Notes under the pieces: generated by a model
Told to the model about the DNA's origin: nothing
The model's input: the letters and a program-made list of their open reading frames with translations, nothing else
Database searches by the model: none
Made by a program: the position numbers and the translations under genes
Part shown: positions 9,901-17,109 of the stretch, in pieces
Layout of the letters: every line of letters starts with the position of its first letter
How positions within the stretch are numbered: position 1 is the stretch's first letter
From: a virus
Virus record (IMG/VR): IMGVR_UViG_3300032092_000242
Span: 1-24,552 of that record
Direction: 5' to 3' (one strand)
DNA: 24,552 bases

Positions 9901-12866
9901 TGCCTAGATTTAAAAATGGTATTGTTGTTGATTCTTTTGATGGCCATTCAGTTGCCGATGTGGCAAAAGTTGACTATCGTGCATCTATTGATTCACAAGC
10001 AAAAGAATTGAGACCATCATTTAACATTACACCAATCACATTGGAATTTGATGCGGCCAATTCATCTGGCTTCCAACAAAATGGTTCATCAATTATCATA
10101 TCAACAACTGATACCACATTCATCAGTCAACCAAAAGCTTCTAGATCGTTGAGTGTTAACCCATTCAATGTGACTAGTTATATTGGTAAAGTTTTTATTG
10201 ACCCAACAACAGATATTTGGTTAGATACAAATAGACTGCCACAAGTTGTTATTAATGTTGGTGGTACTAAAGATGTATGGGATAAAATTACATCCTCAAC
10301 ATCTCCTTTTGATTTCACTTGGGGCAATTGGCAAGAAAACTGGACAGGAAGAACAGTCACAACTGAACAAGACAACCTTGAAACTACAAGACAATTTGGT
10401 ACAGCAACACGTTCAGGTATAGTTTCTAGGGTTGTGCCAGAGACCATCACACAAAGTATTGGTGATAGACTTATAGACTTTTCTATTATTCCGTTTATGC
10501 GTGAGAAAGGTATTGTAGTTGTTGGCTCTGATTTTAAACCAAATATCACAATGTTTCCTTTCTTTGATACTACATTGATTGAAAGTTTTACATCTCGGGC
10601 TAATAAGTTTATTCTGCGTGAAAACAAATTAAATTACCGCACAGAGGTAAGTAATTTTGAACTAGTTAATATTTTCAATAACACAACCTCAACCACAAAC
10701 GGTACGGCTGTTATTGTAAGAACTTCAAATACTGAAGCATTTATTATTAACAACCAGCCTAGCGGATCATATAACTTGGCTTCCGCCAACTTGATTGGCC
10801 AAAGCACAGGAACAACTGCTAGAATAGTTGGTTATGAACACTATAGTGGTTTGTGTCAAGGTGCTGCGGCATCTTCTATCACACTAGATTTGGATGCTAC
10901 AACAGCCAATAACATTACCGATTATAACGCAGCTACAATCTTTGTTGTTTCAGGAACTGGTGCTGGTCAACAAGCAACTATTTCAACATATAATCCAGCT
11001 ACAAGAGTGGCATCAATTTCATCTTCTTGGACTACAACGCCAGTTGCAAACAATTCAGTATACTCAATTGGCAGATTAAAAACTACCGCAGCAGGTGATG
11101 TTGCAGGTTTATTTACTATACCTGCTTCCACTTTCCGCATTGGTGAGAAACGCTTAAGATTGATTGATAATAATATCAATGATGTTGTAACTTCATCCAC
11201 AAACGGAGATACTTCATTCTTTGCACAAGGTTTAATTCAAACTGTAGAAGAAACAATTCTTTCAATTACACAACCAACAATTCAAAGAAGTGCGGTAAAC
11301 GCAGAACAACCTATTTCTAGGATTATAGGACAAAGAAGAATCCCAGATCCTGATATATCTGGATGGTTTGATCCACTTGCACAAACATTCTTAGTTGACC
11401 CATTAACATACCCACAAGGTGTGTATATAAGTCGTTTGAGTGTTTGCTTTAAAACAAAAGATGATACTGTTCCAGTTACAATGCAATTGAGGCCAACGGT
11501 TAACGGTGTTCCATCTGCATCAATCATTTATCCAAATGGTACTGTTGTATTGACTCCTGATAAAGTTAACACAACTGATTCTCCAGATTTGGATGATGCT
11601 ACAAAATATACTGAGTTTAAGTTTGATGCACCTGTATACATGCAGCCTGGTGAACATTCATTCGTATTGTTCTCCAACTCAAACAAGTATGAAGCTTATA
11701 TTGCTGAGATTGGTAAGTTAGATATTGTCCAACAAAGACAGATTTCAGAACAGCCATATGGTGGTTCTCTATTCCTATCTCAAAACGGTTCTACTTGGAC
11801 TGCTGATCAAAATTCAGACATGTTGTTTAGAATTTACCGAAATGTATTTTCAACATCACCTGCACAATTGCGATTTAGAGCAATTGCACCAGCTGCAAAT
11901 GTGCCATATGATTTAATGCACCTAATCACAAATGATGTGGTTATTTCTAATACGTCTGTATCTTACCAATTTAATTCTGTAGTTGATGCTGGCGGTGGTT
12001 CAGCTGGTTTTAAACCAATTACGCCACTTAAAGACTATTACATGGATGATGGCGGAGGTCGCCGTGTAATTACAACAAGCAATAACTCTTTGATTGTAAA
12101 TGCAACATTGACTTCATTGAATCCAGCAGTTACTCCAGTTGTAGATTCAACTCGTTTTGGCGCTTTAACAATTCGTAATATCATCAATGATTTGCCACTA
12201 AGAAATTCTGAGGTATTTGTTACTTCATCAGGCACAGGTTACGCAAACACTAGTGATGTTACGGTAACTATTACAGGCGGTGGTGGTTCAGGTGCAACCG
12301 CTGTGGCAAATGTTGTAAGTAATACAGTTAATTCAGTTTACATTACAAATCCAGGTTCTGGTTATACAACTTCTCCTATAATCACATTAACGCCTGGCTC
12401 AGGTGGTGGTTCTGGTGCTGTTGCAATTTACAATGGTGAAGATAAACAGTTTGGCGGAAACTCTTATGTTCGTTATATTCTCCGTAAAATTATTTTGAAT
12501 GATGGTTTCGATTCGGGTGATTTGCGTGTATACTTAACAGCTTTCAAACCAGCTGATGCAAAAATACTTGTTTATTACAAGATTCTTTCTAAGTCCGATT
12601 CTGATTTGTTCGATAATAAGAACTATCAGTTAATGACAGAACTTGGCAACGAAAACTTTGTTGCTGTTAACCGAAATGATTATCGTGAATTGGTATTTGC
12701 ACCTGGAACTGGTGGTGTAGCAAACAATTCTGTTAGTTATACAACTGATACAACCGGTTTCTCAACATTTAGAACCTTCTCAATTAAGATTGTAATGGCA
12801 GGTACAGATACAATCGATGTTCCAAAGATTCGTGATGTTCGTGCAATTGCATTCCCAGCAGGTTAA
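6936..12866 (+). CDS. Very large baseplate/tail structural protein, DUF4815 family
   Basis: At 1976 residues this is the largest gene here, and it follows the gp8-like gene where T4 has genes 9-12. The N-terminus (NPYYDDYDEDKKF, then GYAVQARELTQLQTILQKQ to about residue 60) is the signature I know from the DUF4815 family of aquatic T4-like phages. The middle is a long series of Thr/Asn/Ser-rich beta segments. Near residue 1476 lies WFDPLAQTFLVD, followed by a receptor- or jelly-roll-like beta region. Residues about 1762-1835 carry two GxGYxxxPxI units. The C-terminus (about 1840-1976) is a conserved ordered domain ending in VPKIRDVRAIAFPAG. It probably forms an outer baseplate or fibre-anchoring element; exact role unknown. 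A Shine-Dalgarno AAGGA at 6925-6929 supports ATG 6936. Confidence 0.82.
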   Translation: MALDTNFNVNPYYDDYDEDKKFLRMLFKPGYAVQARELTQLQTILQKQVQRFGNHVFKNGSVVTGGQTFFQNVISLKLDSTFLGSAVTVSNFTDKTLVDNNTNPTQRAFVLKTFDADAGTGDPKTLLIKEIYGTPFVAGNTIKTFETNTVSANIATAGVGTGQVFSVNEGVYYYEGFFVKTDAQTIAVSKYSQTANARIGFEITESTVSYTSDTSLLDPAQDASNFQAPGSDRYKIQMTLTMRSLESIDDTKFIELARIEEGTLTKYDRFPIYAVLEDTLARRTYDESGNYTVKPFKLAIETSSANSANMSLILSPGKAYVYGYELETVGSTIINIPKPRELASVTGKRITADYGYYVYANTLYGTLPINSLQTVDLHCVPNSSINVTSTATISNTKVGTARIKSVQFDSTSNTSNASTYEYKVFLTDVNVGSLTGSVNSAINITHVQIANTLGLANNRLTTDNAYRGAKFRITSGPGAGELAKIITNYSGVNQTIQLSEPFITPLTTASTYSIDFEFNDVKSVVVTSGAGAAARVAAVDIDDRSKDHSTAFDDTYISDTTSEQLLFALGENFVANNTITGLSLSYRRLYESLTFASGLSPTLSVGAGEALSTASSTSTRQSNYQVVVTNAGTSSYQLGKTIPTDLFTVDIATRRITVTNGLNLTANVYATIDSTSPNEKTKTYVQANTDLQLTSGLNLFSNGAVNLFTTPGQLHISANTVVKSPTVSQSLYVPDVIRVVSVLDFNNTNITQANVASAIDITSRYTLDNGQRDSYYDHASIKLKPGVSAPVGPLVVKFDKFSSSGAGFFNVDSYDAAFGYENVGSYTSTNGIEYSLRDCLDFRPVRAAATVATANTVTFDVDSSTTGPKIPENGSDIILSYQYYLPRHDKIILNKDRTFEVIKGISSLYPEDPKDKDNAMTLYILRSPAYVANTSNVTTQYINHRRYTMRDIGAIEKRVENIEYYTALSLLEQNAISKQDLTILDSANLPRFKNGIVVDSFDGHSVADVAKVDYRASIDSQAKELRPSFNITPITLEFDAANSSGFQQNGSSIIISTTDTTFISQPKASRSLSVNPFNVTSYIGKVFIDPTTDIWLDTNRLPQVVINVGGTKDVWDKITSSTSPFDFTWGNWQENWTGRTVTTEQDNLETTRQFGTATRSGIVSRVVPETITQSIGDRLIDFSIIPFMREKGIVVVGSDFKPNITMFPFFDTTLIESFTSRANKFILRENKLNYRTEVSNFELVNIFNNTTSTTNGTAVIVRTSNTEAFIINNQPSGSYNLASANLIGQSTGTTARIVGYEHYSGLCQGAAASSITLDLDATTANNITDYNAATIFVVSGTGAGQQATISTYNPATRVASISSSWTTTPVANNSVYSIGRLKTTAAGDVAGLFTIPASTFRIGEKRLRLIDNNINDVVTSSTNGDTSFFAQGLIQTVEETILSITQPTIQRSAVNAEQPISRIIGQRRIPDPDISGWFDPLAQTFLVDPLTYPQGVYISRLSVCFKTKDDTVPVTMQLRPTVNGVPSASIIYPNGTVVLTPDKVNTTDSPDLDDATKYTEFKFDAPVYMQPGEHSFVLFSNSNKYEAYIAEIGKLDIVQQRQISEQPYGGSLFLSQNGSTWTADQNSDMLFRIYRNVFSTSPAQLRFRAIAPAANVPYDLMHLITNDVVISNTSVSYQFNSVVDAGGGSAGFKPITPLKDYYMDDGGGRRVITTSNNSLIVNATLTSLNPAVTPVVDSTRFGALTIRNIINDLPLRNSEVFVTSSGTGYANTSDVTVTITGGGGSGATAVANVVSNTVNSVYITNPGSGYTTSPIITLTPGSGGGSGAVAIYNGEDKQFGGNSYVRYILRKIILNDGFDSGDLRVYLTAFKPADAKILVYYKILSKSDSDLFDNKNYQLMTELGNENFVAVNRNDYRELVFAPGTGGVANNSVSYTTDTTGFSTFRTFSIKIVMAGTDTIDVPKIRDVRAIAFPAG

Positions 12867-12869
12867 AAT

Positions 12870-13097
12870 ATGCCATTAGTACAAGTTAACGATTCTACTT
12901 TTGTTCGAGATACTCATTCCAAAGCCATTCTAAATACAGACATAAATGGTTTAAATGAGTATCGTATGAAGCGTGAAATCTCTAAACGCCAGCAAGAAGA
13001 AAAACAACAAGATAAACAACGACTGGATAAGCTAGAACAAGATATGCAAGATATTAAACAGTTGTTATTGCAAATTGCTGCAAATCAGGATAAGTAA
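12870..13097 (+). CDS. Small coiled-coil protein of the tail gene cluster
   Basis: The protein has 75 residues. The N-terminal 30 residues contain a short motif (FVRDTHSKAILNTD, then GLNEYRMKR). I recall similar motifs in small proteins that follow the large tail gene in other aquatic T4-like phages. From about residue 33 to the end it is highly charged and Gln-rich, with a heptad pattern (LDKLEQDMQDIKQLLLQIA), so a parallel coiled coil is very likely. It starts three bases after the 1976-residue gene. Its TAA stop overlaps the next ATG as TAATG (13095-13099), implying coupled translation. A linker, trimerisation or assembly role is plausible but unproven. Confidence 0.75.
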   Translation: MPLVQVNDSTFVRDTHSKAILNTDINGLNEYRMKREISKRQQEEKQQDKQRLDKLEQDMQDIKQLLLQIAANQDK

Positions 13098-13921
13098 TGC
13101 CTATAATTTCACAATTAAATACCGCAAACACATTCAGTCAATGGTTGACGGGAACACAAGACCTCATCACAAGGACTAACTCCTTGGTCGAAGGTGGCAG
13201 TGGCTCCATTTTCTATTCAAATACCAACCTTTCGGTTGCTAACAACCTTACAATTGGTGGCGATTTAACAGTATCGGGAAATATTGTCCTTGATTCAATT
13301 AGTTTTGATGATATCAACTCTAATGGTTCGGCTTCTTTTGCAAACAATCTATCTGTAACAGGTAACACAACTTTAACTAATCTTGCTGTATCTGGATCAG
13401 CAAATATTTCCACTTTAACAAGTGCATCCGGTCTATTAACTTCATCTACAAATATTCTTGTCAATGGATTTGCATTTTCTTCAAATGCTAATGTAAGAAC
13501 TGGTGTTACTACTTTTGCTGTTACGAATTCAGGTTCAGGTGCTTATCTATTTGACCAATATTCTGGTAACAATCCTGACATATATTTACATCCAGGCCAA
13601 ACAGTTTCATTTAATATTAATGCTTCAGGACATCCATTTTTAATAAGACAGTCAAATGGCGGAGTACTTTATAATGTAGGACTTACTCATGTATCAACAG
13701 CTGGTGTTGTTACTACTGAAAGTGGTGCTCAAGCAAAAGAAACTGGAACACTTATCTGGAAAGTTCCTTTTGCATTAACAGGTAACACTTATGTTTACCA
13801 GTGTCAAAATCACTCAGGTATGGTAGGCAACTTAATTATACAACAAACTGTAACAGCTGTTGGACTTATAGCCTCAGCTGTTTCAGGTGATGGCCTGGCC
13901 TTTGCAATTGCACTAGGTTAA
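13097..13921 (+). CDS. Fibre-like tail protein with C-terminal cupredoxin-like domain
   Basis: The protein has 274 residues. Residues 1-35 look like a baseplate-attachment segment (SQLNTANTFSQWLTGTQDLI). Residues about 45-130 are fibre-like beta repeats (LTIGGDLTVSGNI, NNLSVTGNTTL, LAVSGSANIST). Residues about 138-250 look like a cupredoxin fold: GQTVSFNINASGHPFLI, a central strand, then TYVYQCQNHSGMVGNLII. His179, Cys236, His239 and Met242 fall where type-1 copper ligands lie in plastocyanin-like domains, although the C-x2-H-x2-M spacing is shorter than in plastocyanin. I recall similar domains in marine cyanophage tail proteins. Copper binding is inferred. The C-terminus (GLAFAIALG) resembles that of the 14285 fibre. 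Start ATG 13097 overlaps the previous stop. Confidence 0.75.
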   Translation: MPIISQLNTANTFSQWLTGTQDLITRTNSLVEGGSGSIFYSNTNLSVANNLTIGGDLTVSGNIVLDSISFDDINSNGSASFANNLSVTGNTTLTNLAVSGSANISTLTSASGLLTSSTNILVNGFAFSSNANVRTGVTTFAVTNSGSGAYLFDQYSGNNPDIYLHPGQTVSFNINASGHPFLIRQSNGGVLYNVGLTHVSTAGVVTTESGAQAKETGTLIWKVPFALTGNTYVYQCQNHSGMVGNLIIQQTVTAVGLIASAVSGDGLAFAIALG

Positions 13922-13924
13922 ATA

Positions 13925-13932
13925 GATAAATA
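13925..13932 (+). promoter_or_regulatory. Late-promoter-like GATAAATA within a tandem TAAATAGA
   Basis: The octamer TAAATAGA occurs twice in tandem at 13919-13934, the first copy beginning in the TAA stop codon of the preceding gene. The second copy makes a full NATAAATA match (13925-13932). With T4 spacing, transcription would start near 13938, leaving about 16 bases before ATG 13954. AAGGA at 13940-13944 would then be a usable ribosome-binding site. This is the best-formed promoter-leader-gene arrangement in the window. Confidence 0.65.
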
Positions 13933-13953
13933 GAATATCAAGGAAAATAAAAG

Positions 13954-14271
13954 ATGGCTAATACCTTCAAGAATTATTTCGGTGCAAATGTATCCGCAAA
14001 TACTACAATTTTTACCGCTGGCAGTGGTGTCTCAGCAACTGTCATTGGCATGTCCATTGCAAACTTAACAACTTCTCCAGTAAGTTGTAATGTGTTTGTA
14101 ACTGCAAGTGCAGCTGACTATTACATGGTTCGAAATGCTACGATTGCAGTCGGAGGCGCCTTTGTTCCGATTGGTGGAGATCAGAAGTTGGTCCTAGAGG
14201 CAACAGATGCAATTAAGGTTTCATCATCAGCCGGGTGTGATGTGATCCTGTCTGTCCTAGAAATAACTTAA
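13954..14271 (+). CDS. Small beta-rich virion structural protein
   Basis: The 105-residue product is almost entirely predicted beta strand. Short hydrophobic segments (VSATVIGMSIANLT, SCNVFVTASA, YYMVRNATIAVGGAFVPIGG) are separated by small polar turns, and it ends in an Asp-Ala-Ile-Lys-Val strand (TDAIKVSSSAGCDVILSVLEI). The layout parallels the 125-residue protein at 14954: a strand about the component's measured variable, an I.VP.G- or VPIGG-type turn, then a D.I.+.SS segment and a final strand before E-I. They may be distant relatives. I recognise no named family. It has its own late-promoter-like site and Shine-Dalgarno sequence, so it is probably an abundant virion protein such as a fibre collar, tip or decoration subunit. 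Confidence 0.7.
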   Translation: MANTFKNYFGANVSANTTIFTAGSGVSATVIGMSIANLTTSPVSCNVFVTASAADYYMVRNATIAVGGAFVPIGGDQKLVLEATDAIKVSSSAGCDVILSVLEIT

Positions 14272-14284
14272 TTGGAGTTAACTA

Positions 14285-14947
14285 ATGTCTTTTCTAGGTA
14301 ACACACCCACCACTCAGTCATTTACATCTCTTACTGAAAGATTCAATGGCGATGGTAGCACAACTACTATCACATTGTCTAGAGCGGTGTATAATCCCTC
14401 TGACATTGAAGTTCTTGTTAACAATGTTCAACAGGATCCATATGAGGCATATACTGTAAACGGAACACAAACCCTCACGTTTACTGGAGCACCATCAGTT
14501 GGCACTGGTAATATTATTGTTACCTATCGCAACTATACAATCACTAAATTTATTCCTGCTGAAGGTACTTTAACTGCTGCATCAATTATAGACGGTTCAA
14601 TTACTGGTGTCAAGCTTGCATCTAGTACAATTACTGGCGATAAGATTGGATTGACTGCAATTACTGGTAACCTGATAGCTGCTACCACTATTACAGGCGA
14701 TAAACTTGGCCTATCATCAATCACTAGTAATCTGATTGCAGCTAACGCTATAACTACAGCAGCAATTGCAGATGGTTCAATCAATACATCCGAACTAGCA
14801 TCAGGAGCTGTAACAGGCGATAAGATTGGCCTTACAGCAATCAACGCAAATAACATCGTTGACGGAACAATTTCAAACGCAAAACTTGCATCACCAGGTG
14901 CAACAACAGGAAAGGCAATAGCGATGGCTATTGTATTTGGAGGATAA
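14285..14947 (+). CDS. Tail fibre-like protein A with pentad-repeat shaft
   Basis: The protein has 220 residues. Residues 1-80 form a beta domain (MSFLGNTPT, FNGDGSTTTITL, TLTFTGAP) that is clearly paralogous to the start of the gene at 17989. Residues 101-210 are an unusually regular shaft: 22 consecutive five-residue units, each beginning with I, L or V with few exceptions (ITGDK, LGLSS, ITSNL, IAANA). Such repeats are common in phage fibre shafts and probably build an elongated beta structure. The C-terminus ends in AIAMAIVFGG. GGAG at 14274-14277, seven bases before the ATG, supports the start. Bases 14687-14817, coding for the middle of the shaft, are repeated perfectly in the 17989 gene. 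Confidence 0.78.
   Translation: MSFLGNTPTTQSFTSLTERFNGDGSTTTITLSRAVYNPSDIEVLVNNVQQDPYEAYTVNGTQTLTFTGAPSVGTGNIIVTYRNYTITKFIPAEGTLTAASIIDGSITGVKLASSTITGDKIGLTAITGNLIAATTITGDKLGLSSITSNLIAANAITTAAIADGSINTSELASGAVTGDKIGLTAINANNIVDGTISNAKLASPGATTGKAIAMAIVFGG
14687..14817 (+). repeat. 131-bp perfect direct repeat, copy 1
   Basis: This segment of the fibre A shaft is identical, base for base by eye, to 18349-18479. Both copies are in the same reading frame (residues about 135-178 here). The first mismatch on the right is C14818 versus T18480; on the left the sequences diverge just before ACTATTACAGG. Identity at synonymous positions over 131 bp, next to flanks that differ freely, points to recent duplication or recombination rather than protein-level selection. 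Confidence 0.95.
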
Positions 14948-14953
14948 AACTAA

Positions 14954-15331
14954 ATGGCCGCACCTAATATTGTCAACGTATCGTTGATTAATGCAAATTC
15001 AAACAACATGACCTTGTCTACCACAAGTGAGATTGGTTTGCTTAGCAATCCAGCTTCAAGTGGTAAAGTTTACAAAATTAATACTATTCTAGTAGCAAAC
15101 AGAGAGACTAATGCTAATTCAGTTAATGTAACAGTTAACGTCTATACTGGTGCTGCACTGACTGGTTCAGGATTCCCAATTGCACAATTAATTCCAGTTC
15201 CAGGTAGTACTACTTTGGTTATTATTGATAAATCAACGTCATTTTATTTGGAAGAAAACGAATCTATTGGTATTAAATCCGGAACTTCTAATGGCCTTGC
15301 CAGTTTGATTTCTTGGGAAGAAATTTCTTAA
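14954..15331 (+). CDS. Small beta-rich virion structural protein
   Basis: The 125-residue product is a predicted beta sandwich. A strand KVYKINTILVANR is followed by VNVTVNVYTGA, the turn LIPVPGSTTLVIIDKSTS, and the closing segment FYLEENESIGIKSG with a final ISWEEIS. I recall similar 100-130-residue virion proteins in other aquatic T4-like phages, often with the same LEE(N/D)-ESI segment, but cannot name the family. Its overall layout parallels the protein at 13954. GGAGGA at 14939-14944 overlaps the end of the preceding gene and sits nine bases before ATG 14954, a strong ribosome-binding site. It stands between the fibre A gene and the first glycine-rich gene of cassette 1. Confidence 0.7.
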   Translation: MAAPNIVNVSLINANSNNMTLSTTSEIGLLSNPASSGKVYKINTILVANRETNANSVNVTVNVYTGAALTGSGFPIAQLIPVPGSTTLVIIDKSTSFYLEENESIGIKSGTSNGLASLISWEEIS

Positions 15332-15343
15332 TTGGCGTAAAAG

Positions 15344-16198
15344 ATGTCCAAACGCTATCCTGGCGGATATATCTCCGCAACAATAAACCCTTTTTTGTTA
15401 AATGGGGAAGCACTGTTTACGGTTCCTGGGGCTTATACATGGGTTTGCCCTGATGGTGTGACGCTTGTTTCTGTTCTTTGTGTAGGTGCTGGCGGCAGTG
15501 GTCGCAGAGATGATACTTACGCATTTGGAAGTGGCGGGGGTGGTCTTCGTTACTACAATAACTTTGCGGTCACTCCCGGCGCTTCTTACCAGTTAACTGT
15601 TGGCGCAGGAGCAGCTGCAGGAGTAACTGCGGTCGCTGGCGGTGATAGTTGGTTTAATGGCGTATCTACAGCAACAGCTACGGTTTGGGCTGGCGGTGGC
15701 GGTGTAAACAACACAAGTAGTGGTAGTGGCGGTGCGGGCGGCACAGGGTCAACTATTGCGGGTTCTATTGGCGGTGGCGATGGCGGTGCTGGCGGGAATA
15801 GAGCTGCATCAACTTCTGGTGGAGGCGGCGGCGCAGGCGGGTATTCTGGTAATGGAGGCGCAGCTGGTGCTGTAGGAACAGGCGGAGGAGGCGGCGGCGG
15901 GGGCACAGGTTCTACCGACGCTAGTGGTGGTGGTGGAGGTGTTGGTCTCTTTGGTCAAGGCACAAATGGTGCTGCTGGAACAGGTACAACTGGCGGCGGC
16001 GGTGCAGGATCAAGCGGCTCTAATGGTGGCAGTGTTGCAGGCCTACAGATTAATGGTGGCACCTACGGAGGCGGCGGCGCTAGCCGTGATTCAGCTTCTG
16101 GTAATGGGGGTCGTGGCGGTGGCGGTGCAGTTCGTATTATTTGGTCTGGTTATCCTACAATCACCCGTACATTTCCATCAACCAACGTAGTGAGATAA
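15344..16198 (+). CDS. Glycine-rich tail adhesin-like protein, family A, copy 1
   Basis: The protein has 284 residues. A short unique N-terminus is followed by an ordered beta head (residues about 26-60: FTVPGAYTWVCPDGVTLVSV then LCVGAGG) and by a glycine-dominated body to about residue 255. It ends with AVRIIWSG and TRTFPST. Family A has three members in this window (here, 16201 and 18939). They share the head pattern Y-[ST]-W-V-x-P-x-G-V-T, the GVGL.G.G.NGA.G motif and the AVRIIW...R.FPST tail. Gly-rich tip adhesins with polyglycine-II helices are known from gp38 of T2-type and S16 phages, so a receptor-binding role is attractive. Fold and function here are inferred. The body is GC-richer than the baseplate genes because of its GGN codons. 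Confidence 0.75.
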   Translation: MSKRYPGGYISATINPFLLNGEALFTVPGAYTWVCPDGVTLVSVLCVGAGGSGRRDDTYAFGSGGGGLRYYNNFAVTPGASYQLTVGAGAAAGVTAVAGGDSWFNGVSTATATVWAGGGGVNNTSSGSGGAGGTGSTIAGSIGGGDGGAGGNRAASTSGGGGGAGGYSGNGGAAGAVGTGGGGGGGGTGSTDASGGGGGVGLFGQGTNGAAGTGTTGGGGAGSSGSNGGSVAGLQINGGTYGGGGASRDSASGNGGRGGGGAVRIIWSGYPTITRTFPSTNVVR

Positions 16199-16200
16199 TC

Positions 16201-17109
16201 ATGGCTGTAGGTATTTTAACATTAAAACAGATAGCACAAGCTGTAGGTTCAAAGACATTAACGGTTAATCAAGGTCAGAATTTTTATACCGGTGTTGGTA
16301 CATATTCATGGGTTGCTCCAGTAGGAGTTACTGCGGTTTCCGTTGTCTGCGTAGGAAAAGGCGGTACTGGAGGACCTTCCCAAAGAACAATCTGTGCTGT
16401 TGATTCTGACACATATGATGGAGGAGGTGGAGGAGGAGGGGGAGGTTTAATGTTTTTAAACAATTACTCTGTAACACCGGGCACTTCGTACACGGTTTCA
16501 ATAAGCTCAGGTGGTTCTGCTACATTTGTTAGTTCATCCGTAGCAGAAGGTAGAATAGGCGGTACTGGTGGCAGTAGTAATGGTGGTGTTGGCGGCACTA
16601 CCTCAGGCAGTGCCCAGGCGGTAGGTTTTGATGGTGGCGCTGGCGGTAACGGAAAAAGCGGCTCAAGCAGTCAACAAGACGCAGACGGTGGAGGCGGCGG
16701 AGGTGCTGCTGGATACCAAGCTGAAAGTGGTGCTGGTGGTAATGATCCGAGTGGTGGTAATGCAGGAATTGGCGGCGGAGGAGGCGGAGGAGGTAGTGGC
16801 CTTACTGGTGATGGTTCTGTTTCTCGATCTGGCGGAGGTGGAGGTGGTGTTGGTCTTTTAGGGCAAGGATCCAACGGAGCTGCTGGAACAACCACAGGAG
16901 GCGGTGGTGGTGGTGGTAGTGATGGCGCAAACGGAACTACCGGTGCAATTGGTGATGGTGTTGCAGGTGGTGCATATGGTGGTGGTGGAGGCGGTGCAGG
17001 AGCCAACCTTGCCGGTAATACTAATGGGGGTACTGGCGGCCCAGCCGCAGTTAGAATTATATGGGGTGCAGGTCGGGCATTTCCTTCAACAAACACAGGA
17101 GATTTATAA
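16201..17109 (+). CDS. Glycine-rich tail adhesin-like protein, family A, copy 2
   Basis: The protein has 302 residues when started at ATG 16201, two bases after the preceding stop. An in-frame ATG at 16141 would overlap the previous gene by 58 bases and add residues without family resemblance, so I reject it. After a 28-residue N-terminus comes the head (FYTGVGTYSWVAPVGVTAVS), then VVCVGKGG, an 11-Gly run, the motif GVGLLGQGSNGAAG and the tail AAVRIIWGAGRAFPST. The body is nearly all Gly, Ser, Ala, Asn and Thr, as in a polyglycine-II or similar glycine-bonded structure. Its stop overlaps the next gene as TAATG at 17107-17111. A role as a tip or receptor-binding subunit is inferred from the family and position. 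Confidence 0.75.
   Translation: MAVGILTLKQIAQAVGSKTLTVNQGQNFYTGVGTYSWVAPVGVTAVSVVCVGKGGTGGPSQRTICAVDSDTYDGGGGGGGGGLMFLNNYSVTPGTSYTVSISSGGSATFVSSSVAEGRIGGTGGSSNGGVGGTTSGSAQAVGFDGGAGGNGKSGSSSQQDADGGGGGGAAGYQAESGAGGNDPSGGNAGIGGGGGGGGSGLTGDGSVSRSGGGGGGVGLLGQGSNGAAGTTTGGGGGGGSDGANGTTGAIGDGVAGGAYGGGGGGAGANLAGNTNGGTGGPAAVRIIWGAGRAFPSTNTGDL

Noticed and set aside
10178-10627. Reverse-strand open frame of 149 residues inside the 1976-residue gene, and 138 residues at 3326-3742
   Set aside because: Both lie entirely opposite conserved structural genes, have no recognisable motif, and chance open frames of this size are expected opposite long AT-rich genes.
15716-16090. Collagen-like Gly-X-Y repeats in the glycine-rich proteins
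   Set aside because: The spacing of Gly is not a steady every-third-residue pattern and proline is scarce, so a collagen triple helix is unlikely.
15800-16100. Glycine-codon runs as a CRISPR array or non-coding tandem repeat
   Set aside because: There is no regular repeat-spacer spacing; the repetition follows the reading frame of glycine-rich proteins.
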